From Alternaria dauci (lineage: Eukaryota; Ascomycota; Dothideomycetes; Pleosporales; Pleosporaceae), in contig NC_091276.1 in the NCBI RefSeq assembly GCF_042100115.1, forward strand, positions 1,302,001 through 1,366,000: a stretch of DNA of 64,000 nucleotides. The letters run 5' to 3'. Below the pieces are notes generated by a model, which worked only from the letters and a program-made list of their open reading frames with translations, made no database searches and had not been told where the DNA came from. Made by a program: the position numbers and the translations under genes. Positions within the stretch are counted from its first letter, which is position 1. Each line of letters opens with the position of its first letter. Positions 45,299 through 57,131 of this stretch are shown piece after piece.

Positions 45299-45409
45299 AG
45301 AACATCTGCGTGCTTCGTTTTCTCAGAGCACAGGAAGAGAGACACGCAGAGTTGTACCGTATGGTCGTGCACAACGAGCTGCACAATAATCAAAATATCA
45401 TAAAGGTGC

Positions 45410-46321
45410 TTATCGTAATCTCGCAATAGCCCACCAGTTATCCTTCTCGTAGCCCGATTCCAACACAACCCCGCCAGCCTGCTCAATGTCACCCTCAAGC
45501 TCCCCTTTCCGATACAGGTGATAGTATCTCAAGAATGTCTTATCACCATCTGGCTTCGGCGTCTCTTCCTCGTCTGCCTGACTCTCGTCCTTCTTCTTCT
45601 TCTTCCTCTGTCCCTTTTCCTTTTCCTTCTTCTGCTTCAACACCCACGGCACCATAACATCCTGCTCGTGACCCTCGTCCCATCCTCTTCGACTATCTTT
45701 TTGCTCGAGTGCCCAAACATAGATCAGTGCTCTGCCACCTTCCGCATTGCCATCAGCATTCCCATGGGACGGTGACGATGGCCGCAGTAGGTCCAAAACA
45801 CATTTCACGGCTTCCACCCTCCGCGCCGGCGTAGACAAATGATGCACTACCGCTATCGAAATAATAAAATCAAATACCCCGTTTGGATGAGGCAGAGAGA
45901 GATTGTCTGCTACGACCACATCGTGCGGTTCGTGTTGTTTGGCAATCTTGACAAGGTTTGTTGATCTACGTCTTTGTTAAACCGAGGACAATCATTCGTA
46001 CTGCTCGAAACAGTCATTCAAACTTACCGATCACTACCCACGATCCACACCTTCTTATTGACGGCCAAGTATTTTCCGTTCCCACATCCCACATCGGCAC
46101 CTATAGCGCCGTCGTGTTGTTCTTTTAGGAACCGTTCGACAATGGGCCAGGGCTGGTATTATTGTTAGTCATACATGCTCTCCTTCCGATTTATGCCACT
46201 AGACGCAAGGGTGGACGCACACCTTGTAGCGAGTCGACGAAAAGTGCGATGCAATTTCTTCGTAGACGGAGTGGACATGTTCGGCTTCGTAAGATACACC
46301 TTGGGTTTCGGAAGCCGCCAT
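45410..46321 (-). CDS. TRM9: tRNA wobble-uridine carboxymethyl methyltransferase Trm9
   Basis: Three exons: 46321-46223, 46152-46028 and 45965-45410, giving 259 aa. Trm9 makes the last methylation of mcm5U at the wobble position of tRNA-Arg and tRNA-Glu, with Trm112 as partner. The start MAASETQGVSYEAEHVHSVY and HFSSTRYKPWPIVERFL are typical. SAM motif I is GADVGCGNGKYL (residues about 52-63), followed by IVGSDRSTNLVKIA, the VVVADNLSLP block and FDFIISIAVVHHLSTPARRV. The C-terminal YYHLYRKGELEGDIEQAGGV is the expected Trm9 ending. Between WVLKQ and FLRYYH there is a Lys/Glu-rich low-complexity insert. The 3' end lies 111 bp from the RCE1 stop, tail to tail. Confidence 0.93.
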
Positions 46322-47174
46322 AGTGTTGGTGCAACACAAAATGTCGCGCAGTTGGTTGTGCAGGAAGTTCTAAAATGTGTCGATTGATAGGTGATGGGGC
46401 CAATGGGTGATGGAGGGGGTGCCAAGACGCTACTGAGGAAGGCAGTCTTTGGCGCAGTCTTTCTCGCTCAACACTGCCATCTGCTCATGTTTTGCTTCAA
46501 TTTCGTCAGCTTGCTTGCTAGAACTATCTTCCAAGGCGGATGGAACGTTCAGACGATGCCGCCGTAAACAAACGTAAGCACAGACTATGATCTTTGTTCG
46601 CAGACCACACCGGCTCCTTCGCTATTCCGTCTACGTCCTCTCACGTATACACAAGCTTAGCTGGCAAGGAAACAGGTATCGTCAAGAATACCAAAGACAT
46701 TTCCGTATTGCGCAGAAATGCCCAAAACCGGGGCAGAGTGTGCAGAAACGATCATTTTCATGAAGCTTTCAATCTACTCACAGAAAATGTTGAAAGCTCC
46801 GCGACATACCAAGACACCTCTTGAATCCCTGGGCTTCATATTTCAACAATTTTGTAAGGACCTGACTTGGAGAGCTAAGAAATACCCTTGTTGCTCGTCG
46901 AAGCCATGGCACTTCCGTATCCGGATATCGGTGTTTAACCGGCGGCACGTCACTGGTCAATTGCCATGCAAGTTTGTATGGAAATTCATCAATCCATATT
47001 ACACTGCATACCGAACTGCGGGTTGCCCATAGAAGAGGCCTACTGCCGCGTGGCACTCGCAATGCCTACAAAATTGATCCTCTGCAAAAGTTTCCAAATT
47101 CTTGGCCACTTGCATCTTCCACAGTGCTACTTTCAGATCGTTTTGGAGCTTATCAGAAGCCCTAACTGCTCAAG
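46322..47174. other. intergenic region
   Basis: The region lies between the divergent TRM9 and small secreted protein genes and must contain both promoters. No other coding frame was convincing. Confidence 0.5.
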
Positions 47175-47563
47175 ATGCATATATCAACACTCCTTGCGAC
47201 CATCTTGTTCGCTACTGCCGTCATAGCAACGCCTCACCCTTGGGCCGCACCACAAGCCAGCATTGCTCCAGCTCCAAGTGGTACGCGAAAGCATAATCAC
47301 ACGCATAGGAACAGACACAAAGAGCCAACACCTACCTTTAAGAAGCGTTGTGAATGCGCAATGCCAGTCGTGCCGATGAACCTGCTTAGCGCGAACGAGA
47401 GATGCTTGATGAAGCAAGCTGCTGCGATGGGTTGCTATATAAGCTCCAAGGGTGGATGTCCCTCGCCGGCGCCTGCTGTAAGTATGGATGTGAAGGAGGA
47501 GTAGAGAGTACTGACGCGTTGTAGTGCGGACTCGGACCACTGCCAGGCATCCCTATGCAATGA
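47175..47563 (+). CDS. small secreted six-cysteine protein with Kex2-type site
   Basis: Two exons: 47175-47477 and 47525-47563 (113 aa), joined by a 47-nt intron with a GTAAGT donor and CTGAC branch point. Residues 1-18 form a clear signal peptide (MHISTLLATILFATAVIA). A Pro/His/basic-rich propeptide follows (KHNHTHRNRHKE) and ends in the dibasic site FKKR. The remaining about 55 residues hold all six cysteines: CEC, then ERC, MGC, GGC and, from the spliced exon, ACGLGPL. The predicted ending is GIPMQ. Size, secretion signal, even Cys number and a Kex2-type site fit candidate effectors or secreted peptides of fungi. No family is recognised and no activity is implied. Confidence 0.78.
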
Positions 47564-47955
47564 AGCCAGAGTTGCGATGGGCTGAATTGGAAAGTTGGGT
47601 ATGGGCCTCGAAGACACAGCACGCATGGTGTTGGAAAACGCATTGTAATGACAGGTATCTAGGAGACCATGGCATGAGGAGTTGTCATTTTTAATCTCCT
47701 ACACAATCCAGTTGTTGCATATACGTTCTCAGTATCTTTATGCAGTTCGTTTCATCATTCATTTCGTGTTTTCAAGTAGCTTTTGGCTCTCGACAAAATG
47801 GCAGTGGACAAGTAACCTAAGTGGCGATAACATCCATAAGGTAACATCACAGCCAGAGTGCCTCACCGAGCCCAACATGTCCTCCGAGGATTACTCAATC
47901 GCAACCCGCGCCCCTATCACATCCATTGGGAGAGGTGACTGACCCCACAAACCAT
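47564..47955. other. convergent intergenic region
   Basis: The region holds the 3' flanks of the small secreted protein gene and the next minus-strand gene. No gene was seen. Confidence 0.5.
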
Positions 47956-50496
47956 CTACCCAATCTTCCTCCTCTTTCCTTGGGTGTCATCCACACCACC
48001 ACCAAGCGCCCTCTTGTTAACACCCGCATCCCGGACTACCCTCAGCCTATCCTGCTTCAACGCCCCAGCATGCCTGCCTGTGGCTTCTCTATCCGGACAT
48101 CCCTTCTCACCGGGTTCAATCAGAGGCTCAATCTCTGCTGTCTTGAGCAGCCCAGGTACTTCGCTAAGCAGAGTTTTGTACCGACCCTTCTCTTTACACC
48201 AGAGTATGAGTGCTGTCAGTGGACCGGCGTCCGGGCCAGTAGGCAACGACTGCAAGCCGTGGGCAAGGGCAAGAAGTGGGTAATCGATCTTTTCCCATAC
48301 ATCATAGACCCATCCTTCAGCTGTATAGCTCGTGGTCGTGTCGATGACCGTAGATTTGTGAGCTGGTGTAGGTGTAGGCGTAGGTGTGTCCTTGCCAACT
48401 TCGTCAATGTCCATCTCTTCAACCTCCTCGAGCTTGCCGCAGTCCTTCTTCCTTGCAGCCATAGCAGCACATGAAATCCTATTTGCTTTCACAATCTCAT
48501 CGCCTTGAAGCCCTCGCGTCATGATAATGAAGTCCCGTATCATACTCCCAGTCACGCCAGCCTTTGCCATGCGCTCCGCTGCGTGACCCCAGTAGTAATG
48601 CTGCGGGAAGTAAGACAGCAACTCCACGATTGTGAATTCCGTGTCCTCAAGGAGAGTGATGTCTACGGTGCAAGGTGTCGCAACACTTTTCAACGGGCAG
48701 AACTGGTTCTTGTCCTTCATAGAGTCTTGGTTCTGAAGCAGTGGACTAAGTTGAATGTTTGGTGTGGTGGGAGTCGACTGCATAGAAAGCATCATGAGCT
48801 CGGGAATAGGCGATTTGAGCTTACGAGTCGAACGAAATGCCCCGCTTCCGTGCCATTTCTTCTCTGGTGTGGGAACGAAATCAGCAGCATGGTTAGTCTC
48901 TTTGTTTGATAGCCAACGCCAGGCATCGCTGAGATCGAAAACTTTGTTCGGACAATCCCGGCCTTCGCGCCATGGGTAAGTGATTATGGGTATGAAGGTG
49001 CTCGAGTCAGTGGCGCTCTTGATCTCATCACTACCGTAACTCTTGTTCATGAGATGGCGAGGAGCATGGAAATCCATCTGTCCCTCCCACGGCAGTGTCC
49101 AATCGACGCCATCAAAGTTGTACACTTCCGCGTCACTTCCATCGCTCAGCTTGAGCATCTCGGGCAACAAACCAAACTCAGGATGCAGCTCGCCACCTGG
49201 TACGTACTTCTGTAATCCTTGCTGATGAAGCTCCTCGCAGGTAAGCGGCATTGGTCCAACAGGAGTCAGCTTGAACGCTTGACGGTACGGATCGAAAGCG
49301 ATTGGAAAAAGCCCGGACCAAGAAACATGCTTCCAGCCCATTGGAAGTACGAGTTTGGGGACAAGCGTGAAGTCGGGGAGGCCACCGATAATAGGAACGA
49401 ACGCTTGATGAAAGAGAAGACGCGGGTCCAACGCCGGGTATGGATATGAGGGATGTGTGCTCCCTCCCGGAGGATACTGGAGCTGCCATGAAAGTGAATG
49501 AACGGTCGGCAGCCCCTCGAAAGGAACCACATCGCTCTTGATAGGTACAGCATTGAGATTAGCCTGCCCATCATGGTCGGGCGTCACTGGCGAAGGTGGT
49601 AGTTCCCGAGTAGTCTTTGAGGCTGCGACCGGTACCTGGACGGTGTCTTGATTAAGGACAGCTGGTTAGCTGAAGCGCTGATAATACTAGCATGCCGAGG
49701 ACTTACAGGTTGGTTTCATCTGCGTACGCAGTCTATTACTCCGACGAGCTTTTGTTGAATGAAGCGACGCTTCAAGCTCGCGAGCAAGTATCGCATCATT
49801 CCGAGTCGCATCCTCAATCGTTTGCGGGGTCTCAGTCTTGACATCTTCGGCTTCCGTCTTAGTCGCATCGGTGCAATGCTGCATCAATATGGGGAGTTGA
49901 TCGATAGCGTCCTTGGTTTGCTCTCGAGTATCTTGCCCAATTAGCTCTTCTTTCGCAGGGCCGGCAGATGGTGTATGGTGCGTATCACTGCAGAAGGTCG
50001 GGGTGCCTGGAGAGGGTAAACCATGCCAGAGTACTGGGACGCGCTTCTTCCTGGGTGTCTGTGGCTCTCGTACCAGTGCTGACTCATGAAAAGGTTTGCT
50101 GTCGGGGGTAGTGGTGTCGCCATCTAGGATCTGGTCGACACAACCACCTCCAGTGGGACACACGTTCTGAAGATGTAACAACGCCGCGGTTTGTTGCTGG
50201 TGTTGTTCATCGCTCTCGACTGCAGGTAGCTCAGACATGCGAGCCTTGATGTACTGCTGGTAGCTCGCGTGCTTGTCTGAGCGACTTGCGTATGCTTGCT
50301 GTGCAGTTTGCGGTGAATTAACATTGCCTGCCCATGTGTAAATAGCCATTCGCGAGTCATGTTTGTGGCCAGTCCACTCACTTGAGCTTATGTATGGCTC
50401 TCTCGTTGGAGATGGCGTGCGGTAAGTGTTTCCCATGGTGTTGGCTGTCGCCGTAGGTAAAGTCGAGGAGCGCGAATCAAGAAAAAGACGCTGCAT
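47956..50496 (-). CDS. conserved fungal protein of unknown function (831 aa)
   Basis: Two exons: 50496-49707 and 49661-47956, joined by a 45-nt intron (donor GTAAGT, branch CTAAC), giving 831 aa from the ATG at 50496; a later in-frame ATG (MGNTYRTPSP) is an alternative. The N-terminal third is polar and disordered (SPTREPYISSSEWTG) and contains QQAYASRSDKHASYQQYIKA. The C-terminal two thirds look folded, with Trp/Pro-rich blocks such as MGWKHVSWSGLFPIAFDPYR, TCEELHQQGLQKYVPGG and DVWEKIDYPLLALAHGLQ. It ends in a basic cluster GKRRKIG that may be a nuclear signal. No known domain, signal peptide or membrane segment was recognised. Confidence 0.75.
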
Positions 50497-50920
50497 GCCA
50501 AGCGACTTGAGGATGAGACCCCTCGATGAGCGATACAGTGAGGAACAGGGGTGATGATGAGAACGATGGTGCTATCATGTCTGAAGAAGAAGAGGAGGAT
50601 GAAAAGAGATAGTGGCTTCACCTTCACTTCTGGGGCACGGTCGCATCATCTTGCAAGCTAGCTCCGCGACGGTGGAGGTGACGGTGACTTGAAAAGGTAA
50701 AGAGGTCACTCGAATCATAACCTGAGCTGTTATGACTATCAATGTGTGTGATTGTAGATTAAGACCGGACGACACGGCTGGGAAACAAATGTCGAAGGCT
50801 GACTTAAATTTGTAGCACACTTACTTGCTATCATATATCAGATACCGACAGATGGCGATTCCGTCATACCTTTAACCAGCCATAGAATTAACAACGAGCT
50901 CAAGTGATATCTACTCATAT
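50497..50920. other. intergenic region
   Basis: The region contains the 5' flank of the 831-residue protein gene and the 3' flank of the carboxypeptidase gene. No gene was seen. Confidence 0.5.
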
Positions 50921-52475
50921 CTACCAGGTAGTGCCGAAGGCACCGATCGCTGGGCCATCTCCATCAAAGAACTCCTCATCCAGAAGTTGGAGGAGCACCT
51001 GTTGACCAACCCACTGTTCCTCCGCTGCAGGCCTGATCCTCTCCGGGGGTAGAACGAAGCCAAAGTCGCCGGTGTCGGGTAACTCGATGAGCATGGAAAA
51101 CTTGGCGCGACCGATAGTGTAGACATGGTCGATCGATGCACCAGTTGTCGGGTACAAGGTCGCTCCACTAGGACCGAAGACGTACGTAGTTGCATTGGTC
51201 GAGTAGTAGCGAATGTTATCGCTCATCAAAGCAGCGGCTTTGGTCCACATGCCGAGTTCTGGCGCGTACAGGGTTTCTTTGTGGCCGAATGGGTACAGTA
51301 TAAGTTGCGAGTAGCTGTGCCAGTCGATATATAGCTTGATACCTTGCTCATCCCGAATCTTGCGAATCAGGGTGTCCAAGCCCAGGTTTTCGGGCGTATC
51401 GCGGGGCGCTTCTCCCCTGTAGGTCTGCGAGCATGGGTCTGTCGAAGCTCCTCGCGGGTCAGCGTCCCAGTTCCTGAGATTACGGGTTAGTACTTATCGC
51501 AACAGCTTAAAGACAAGACCATCACTCACGTCTCCCAGTTCCGGTTTATGTCACGACCAAAGCATGTTTGGTTGGCGGCGTTTTCTGGTGGTGGCTGACG
51601 GTTCTTGCGCCACAAGCGGTTGTCAGTTTGAGAGAAGACGAATCCTATGCTCGATAAGCCAAAACCACCTAGTTTGATCGGTATAATGGGACTTACCATC
51701 AGGGTTGACGAACGGAAACATATAGACGTCGTAGTTGTCCAGGACAGCTTGCGTATCGTTGTCACCTGCCTTGTATCCGTCGACAAGCTGCTTCGCGATA
51801 TACTCGATGACTGGTGCAGTGATCCACTCACGGGCATGCACGGTACCGCTAAATTTGGGTAAACAAAGTCAGTACATGTGTCACATGCAGTTCATACAGG
51901 GCAACTTACTGATAGATGACTGCAGGCTTTCCAGGACCATCAGCTCCCCAGAGATGAACGCCGAACAGATCGCGTCCTTCGTATGATGTTCCGGTGCTCG
52001 TCCAGTTTGAGTGCTCCGGGAACGACTCCTGTAAATCGCGCCACCAGCTAATGTGCTATAGAGAGTTGGTTAGTTTAGGTTCAGATTAGGGCGATGGATC
52101 ACCAACGTCATCATATGGGTGGTAGCTATCAAACCATGCATCTTCAGATCCATTCGATTGCCTCTTCCAGACCTTCTTGACATGAGACTCTCGAGCAATG
52201 GAATCGGCTAGATTCTCGTGTAGAGTTCGAGATTTGAGCCCTAGTGCATTGAAGGCGTCCAACTGCTCGGGTGCAATAAGAACATCCCAGGTTCCACGGA
52301 CTTCGTTCAAGGTCTCATGAGGGATGGAAGCAAGCGCCCGCTTCGCTGATGCATACTGGGATCCAGTAGCTTGGAGGCGGTGGACCTGGTAGCCATCGTA
52401 TGAAACGGGCTGTGGGCTACGGATCGTGGCACACGCAGCGAGTGATAGCCAAGCAAGACTGAAGACGAACTTCAT
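50921..52475 (-). CDS. secreted zinc carboxypeptidase, M14 family (carboxypeptidase A type)
   Basis: Five exons: 52475-52107, 52055-51910, 51848-51697, 51644-51530 and 51473-50921, giving 444 aa. M14 enzymes remove C-terminal residues from peptides. A signal peptide covers residues 1-16 (MKFVFSLAWLSLAACA), and a propeptide runs to about residue 115, with a dibasic region near VKKVWKRQS. The zinc ligands are visible: H176 and E179 in GTVHAREW and H313 in IDWHSYSQ. The catalytic Glu is E391 in the ELPDTGDFGF motif. NPDG, GRDINRNWE and the substrate-binding Tyr region (YTIGRAKFSM) follow family order. All key residues are present, so an active secreted enzyme is expected, unlike the ECM14 branch, in which catalytic residues are often lost. 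Confidence 0.93.
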
Positions 52476-54058
52476 GATGATGATTCACTGAGGAAGTGAT
52501 CCGGTGAGAAGCTTGAGTTGCTTGAGATTCTTGGAGTGCGCGTTCTTTATACTGTTTGCATGTCCAACAACTTAGCGTACCGCCGTCTGTTGCCACCATG
52601 TAAGCATAAAGCATGTCTTCTCAAGCCATGACCCTGGCTGTTGTTAGCTCAATGTGCGCACTGTGACATAGGGGATATTGCCCAAGAGCCCGGTCAATCG
52701 CTGATAAGAAACGGCCGGGGAAATTCCCCAAGTCGTGGTAGTCTTGACCTGCCGGTTTCGCATTAGGTCTTCCATGGCATTTCTGGGCGAGGGGTAGCAA
52801 CGTCATATGCAGCCTCACATACTGTCGTCCATGAGGATGTATACTATTCCGTCTGATGTACGACCGGGCGCGTTCTGTTGTGTTGTGACAATTGCGTATA
52901 CAGATTGCGGCGTAGTGGGCTAAGACGCATGGCTGAGATTCGAGGCTGCCCTTCGCAAAGCACGCCTGAAGCAGCGAGTCCAGATAGCATGAGTCATCAG
53001 TACACGGGCTGCCAGTACCAACCCATGCCGAATATAATAACATACATGATGCAACTACCGAACCGGAGCAAGAAGGTAAGGGGAAGTTACAGATAGAGCA
53101 TGGGATCTCCAAGGCACAGTCACGCGAGTTTATATCCGGCCTAGTATGTCTGCAGGGCAAGGATACCCCGCCCACCACCGACATCACACCATTTTCACAG
53201 CACTGACCAAGTTAGAGTGTCTAGTGAGAAGCGTTGGATACAACGTTTTGATGAATGAATGCTTATCGGCCTGCTCATTCATTCACACTACTCCCGACAT
53301 ATCATTGAACGATATGTAGGAAACTCTTACAGCATTTCAGGTACAACGCCAGAGGTTCGAAAAGCTCTCATATGAATACGTGGGTATATTGCATCCAAAT
53401 CCCTGCAGTAAATCCACTGCACAGTAAGTACATCACAGGAGCGCGACATTTCATGCTGGTTGCTTGGGACGAGCTTGCTAAATGCTCCACAACACATAAA
53501 AGTAATCAGGTCCGAACATACAAGATGACTCCACCAACTCTCGAAATCCAGACTGGTGTTAGTGCAGCTCGGGTTTCCAGATGGGCTTACTTGTCTAGAG
53601 TGTGATTAGACAAAGGGCTAAACAATGTACGGGCAGGCCTCTTTGTTTCCTTGTGGTCTACATCCCTCTTGTAGTGTTTCTCTCCAACCGTGGTCTTTTT
53701 GCTATATGTACAATGACTTTCATACTCGGGTCGAGGAATAGCAAAAATGCTGGCCAGGATGTGCTACTCGGTGAATGACTCGAGAAGTCTTTCTCTGACC
53801 TACTATGTTGTCGTATATCCGAAGATTCACTGCAAGGAACACAGCTACTCATCCAATTCTTGCATGATTTGTACGCAGTAACTTCACTTTGTATCGCCAC
53901 TGGACTTGGCCGGACGGTCTGTATATCATTCTTAACCATCATCAACAACTGCCAGCAGAGTAACTACCAACTCAACCATCAGGAATCAACACCCTTGGCC
54001 AATTTCCAAGAAGGTCATTCGTTCAAGCCCGCAGTTCAGACAACAGCATTCATCAATA
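52476..54058. other. 1.6-kb intergenic region
   Basis: Only short frames were seen, and nothing could be supported as a gene. The last 150 bases are A/C-rich and lead into the next start codon. Confidence 0.5.
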
Positions 54059-55978
54059 ATGTCTCTTCCTAACTTCACACGGCATGAGATTCAGAACATG
54101 TTCGATGCAGCACAAGTGGACGCTGGATATCTATTCGCACACATCCCTTTCTTGCGCGACCAACTCCAACTGTTGTTCCAAGAAAACCTCATGGACTGCA
54201 ATTCGCAAGATGTTGTTCCAACAAAGCTACTTCTTCAAGCTTTGAACATTGAGCGCTCTATTCTGAACGCTTATAACAAGCATCGTCTTAACAGAGCAGT
54301 CACTGTTTTCAACAAGCATGCCGAGAGGACAGAGGATGCTATAGAATACAAGGAAGAGGACAACATTCCAGAGGAGCTCATGTGGTTTCCATTGCGCGCT
54401 GAAGTTGCAAGATACGGTATGGAATTCACAGCACCGCCTATCTACCAACATAGGGTCACCGAAGAAGGATCTGCCGCCCGTCCAAAGGCTGTTCCCAAGA
54501 AGATTGTAAACAATAGGTCGCCTGCCAAAAGGAACAAGTCCACCGGGTTCGGTTCTGCAAGCTATGACAAGTTGAGAGATGCGCCCTCGGCCTGGTTGGA
54601 TCTTCCCCATGGCAACCTCACTTTGGTAGAACTGACTGCCTTTGTTCCGCACGCCATCAAATCTTACGATGTGATGGACCGTTTCCTCTACAACGGTGCC
54701 ACTTCAGGGACTTTTGCAACCCTTATCAATAGATACCGGCATATGCCATATGGCCCTATAGGAAACAACAGTATCTACCGGATGATGAAGGGACCAATGG
54801 ACCATCGCGCAAAGGATGATCCCACGTACAAGGAATGGACAGTTGCTAAGCACGCAGCTATAAAGAAACCTGATGGTTTTGATCCATCGAGTGTTAGCGT
54901 AGCGGGCTTTCGTACTCCCATCAATTTCAATTCTCGACAGTCTGCTGCTGCTACCACGCAACCTCCACCTAGCATCTTGTTTCGCGACATGGCGAATGGT
55001 GTCAAGATCATGCCATCAGGGCACGATGCACTAGACCTTACTCGATGTGTGGAATATTGCGTAAAGCACAACGACGAAGGCTGGAGATATCCACAGGACT
55101 TCGAGAAACTCGTTGCTCACCTCGGAGGTGCTACTGTTGTGGGCCGCGAGCATCAAGACGAGGCCGCCATCTCGAGGCACATGTCTGGACAGAAGCGGAC
55201 GAACGCGAAAGGGACTGGCGCACGACAGCGTGATGATCTCGGACATCTCAACAAACAAAAAAAGTGCTTCGTAGTGGATTCCGAAGAAGACGAGGAACTG
55301 GATGGAGAGTCCGAAGAAGACTCTGAAGAAAGTCTAGAAGATTCAGATCGGGATGCCGAGGACGATGATGAGCCAGCAATTACGAACAAGAAGGGTGCCG
55401 AGCGCAAGCATACGATCAAAAACGATATATCGGACGAAGGTGACTTCATGCACCAGATTGGCGATTCATCGAAACGCAAGCGTGTTCCTGCTGACGACGA
55501 AGATTATGGACAAACCCCGACTAGGCGGACACGCAAACGCAGCGGGAAGTCTCCACCAAAAGCGCACGCCCGTCGTTCAAAGAAGCCATCATCGTCTTCT
55601 TTTCGCAAAGAGATTCCGCACAGAGGCATCGACTCCGAGTCTGATGAGGACACGTATGTTGGACCTAAGAGGAGGAACAAGAAAGCCGTGGTTGCGACCC
55701 GCTCCTCTGCTCGTAACCGACCACTCAGGGGCTCGTATATTGCTGAAGAGGTCCTAGAGACCAGTGAAGAAGAGGACGCCGAGGAAGAGGATAAGAGCGA
55801 TAAAGTAGAAGATACCCAACCTCAGAAGAGGGAGTTCTTAACTCCAGTGCAGATGCGCCAGCTCGGCCGCAAGCAGGACGCGAATGCAAATGACAAAGTC
55901 GACGAGAACAAGGTCGAAGATAGTATCGAAATGATCGAAGAAGACGCGTCCGGAGCTGAAGATGATTTCGATTTGTAA
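54059..55978 (+). CDS. member of an unrecognised fungal family (paralogue of the 58.5-kb gene), nuclear-type tail
   Basis: A single exon of 639 aa from the ATG at 54059. Residues about 180-357 form a folded-looking domain: LTLVELTAFVPHAIKSYDVM, FATLINRYRHMPYGPIGNNS, PSSVSVAGFRTP and KIMPSGHDALDLTRCVEYCV. This domain is shared with the gene at 58493, in the same order. The N-terminal 130 residues look helical (HEIQNMFDAAQVDAGYLFAH) and contain no known domain. The C-terminal 270 residues are disordered, with acidic tracts (EEDEELDGESEEDSEESLED) and Lys/Arg clusters (TPTRRTRKRSGKSPPKAHAR), like a chromatin or nucleolar protein. No signal peptide or membrane segment. Function unknown. Confidence 0.8.
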   Translation: MSLPNFTRHEIQNMFDAAQVDAGYLFAHIPFLRDQLQLLFQENLMDCNSQDVVPTKLLLQALNIERSILNAYNKHRLNRAVTVFNKHAERTEDAIEYKEEDNIPEELMWFPLRAEVARYGMEFTAPPIYQHRVTEEGSAARPKAVPKKIVNNRSPAKRNKSTGFGSASYDKLRDAPSAWLDLPHGNLTLVELTAFVPHAIKSYDVMDRFLYNGATSGTFATLINRYRHMPYGPIGNNSIYRMMKGPMDHRAKDDPTYKEWTVAKHAAIKKPDGFDPSSVSVAGFRTPINFNSRQSAAATTQPPPSILFRDMANGVKIMPSGHDALDLTRCVEYCVKHNDEGWRYPQDFEKLVAHLGGATVVGREHQDEAAISRHMSGQKRTNAKGTGARQRDDLGHLNKQKKCFVVDSEEDEELDGESEEDSEESLEDSDRDAEDDDEPAITNKKGAERKHTIKNDISDEGDFMHQIGDSSKRKRVPADDEDYGQTPTRRTRKRSGKSPPKAHARRSKKPSSSSFRKEIPHRGIDSESDEDTYVGPKRRNKKAVVATRSSARNRPLRGSYIAEEVLETSEEEDAEEEDKSDKVEDTQPQKREFLTPVQMRQLGRKQDANANDKVDENKVEDSIEMIEEDASGAEDDFDL

Positions 55979-57131
55979 GGCGAGCGCATCCACTGTCAGT
56001 GACCGTAACACTGAGTGGCATGTGTCGAACCGTCTGCGACAGTAGGTCGTACGCGTGTTTGATACTCTCTTGTTATTCTCACGGCTTCTCATTCTTCGCT
56101 ACCGTGCTTGAGGGCCTGTCTGATAGTGGTGTGTGTAGGCGAATCGTAGCGTATCAACTTACTTGATCAAGCCTCGTAAAATACATCGTGATTTGCTGAC
56201 ATGTTCTCATTGCTTGTCCGTCCTGCTTGCTCCATCGACTTTGCGAACGTACGAGATGCGCAGTTGTTCGCTGGGTGGGTACGGGCGCACGCTGCAGTGG
56301 CGGCCTCGGCGAGACTGTCTATCGCCCTACCTTACCAAATTGCATGCATCTGGGATCTCGGACAACGAGCCGTCGCCGTCACGGCTTGCGGTCCTGTCGT
56401 GACGATTAGTAGGGATTGAGTGAACGTGGGAAGCTGGTCTCAACAGCTAGGTAGCGCGTTGGCATTCCCAGTGCTCCAGCCACCGCTTTAACGCGTCGGA
56501 ACGCGTCGGGTAAATCCCCTCTGAGACTGGGGCCTATCCTGTTTGTAAGTGACGTGATGGACGGCTCCAGTGCTATTCTCGTGTCTCGGCGATATACAAA
56601 AGGCTGCCAAAAAAGTGTTGCAGCTTGTGTCGAAACATTCCCGACGCATCCAGTCATGTATCGGTAGCAGTGATGTGGACGGTGGACCGCACTTTCTCCA
56701 CTCGGCGCGTCCACCCCGCATTCCTACGCATTGTCTCCACCCGCTACCTCATCCTCCTCCTCCTCCTCCTCCTCCTTCTCCTCCTTCTTCATCTCATTCT
56801 CCTTTGGTTCTCGAATGCTACGCTCACTCTTGCGCTTCCGTGCTCATCAAACTTGGCCAATGCAGGCACGATGCAGCCGACTCTGCCCGAATACGCACGT
56901 GCTGAACAGTAGCGCACAGCCGATTGGGCACAGCGCAAGTCATTACCCACGGCCGCTACTGTGACATGCGAACCATGGGAGCTCTCGGTCAACACACGCC
57001 TGCCAAAGAGGGTCATGCAAACCCTCGCTCTATAAACAAAAAGCACCGTTGTCATAATACAATGGCGCGCCATGGATCCACAATCTCGTTTGTCTCCCAC
57101 ATCCATCACCGCCTATTGAAGTCATATCACC
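55979..57131. other. intergenic region
   Basis: No gene was supported. It contains a CCT trinucleotide run near 56752-56776, and a TATA-like TATAAACAAA lies around 57030, upstream of the decayed gene. Confidence 0.45.
56751..56790. repeat. CCT-rich microsatellite
   Basis: About eight to nine consecutive TCC/CCT units (about 56752-56776) continue as degenerate CTT/CTC units to about 56790. It lies in intergenic sequence. Confidence 0.7.
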
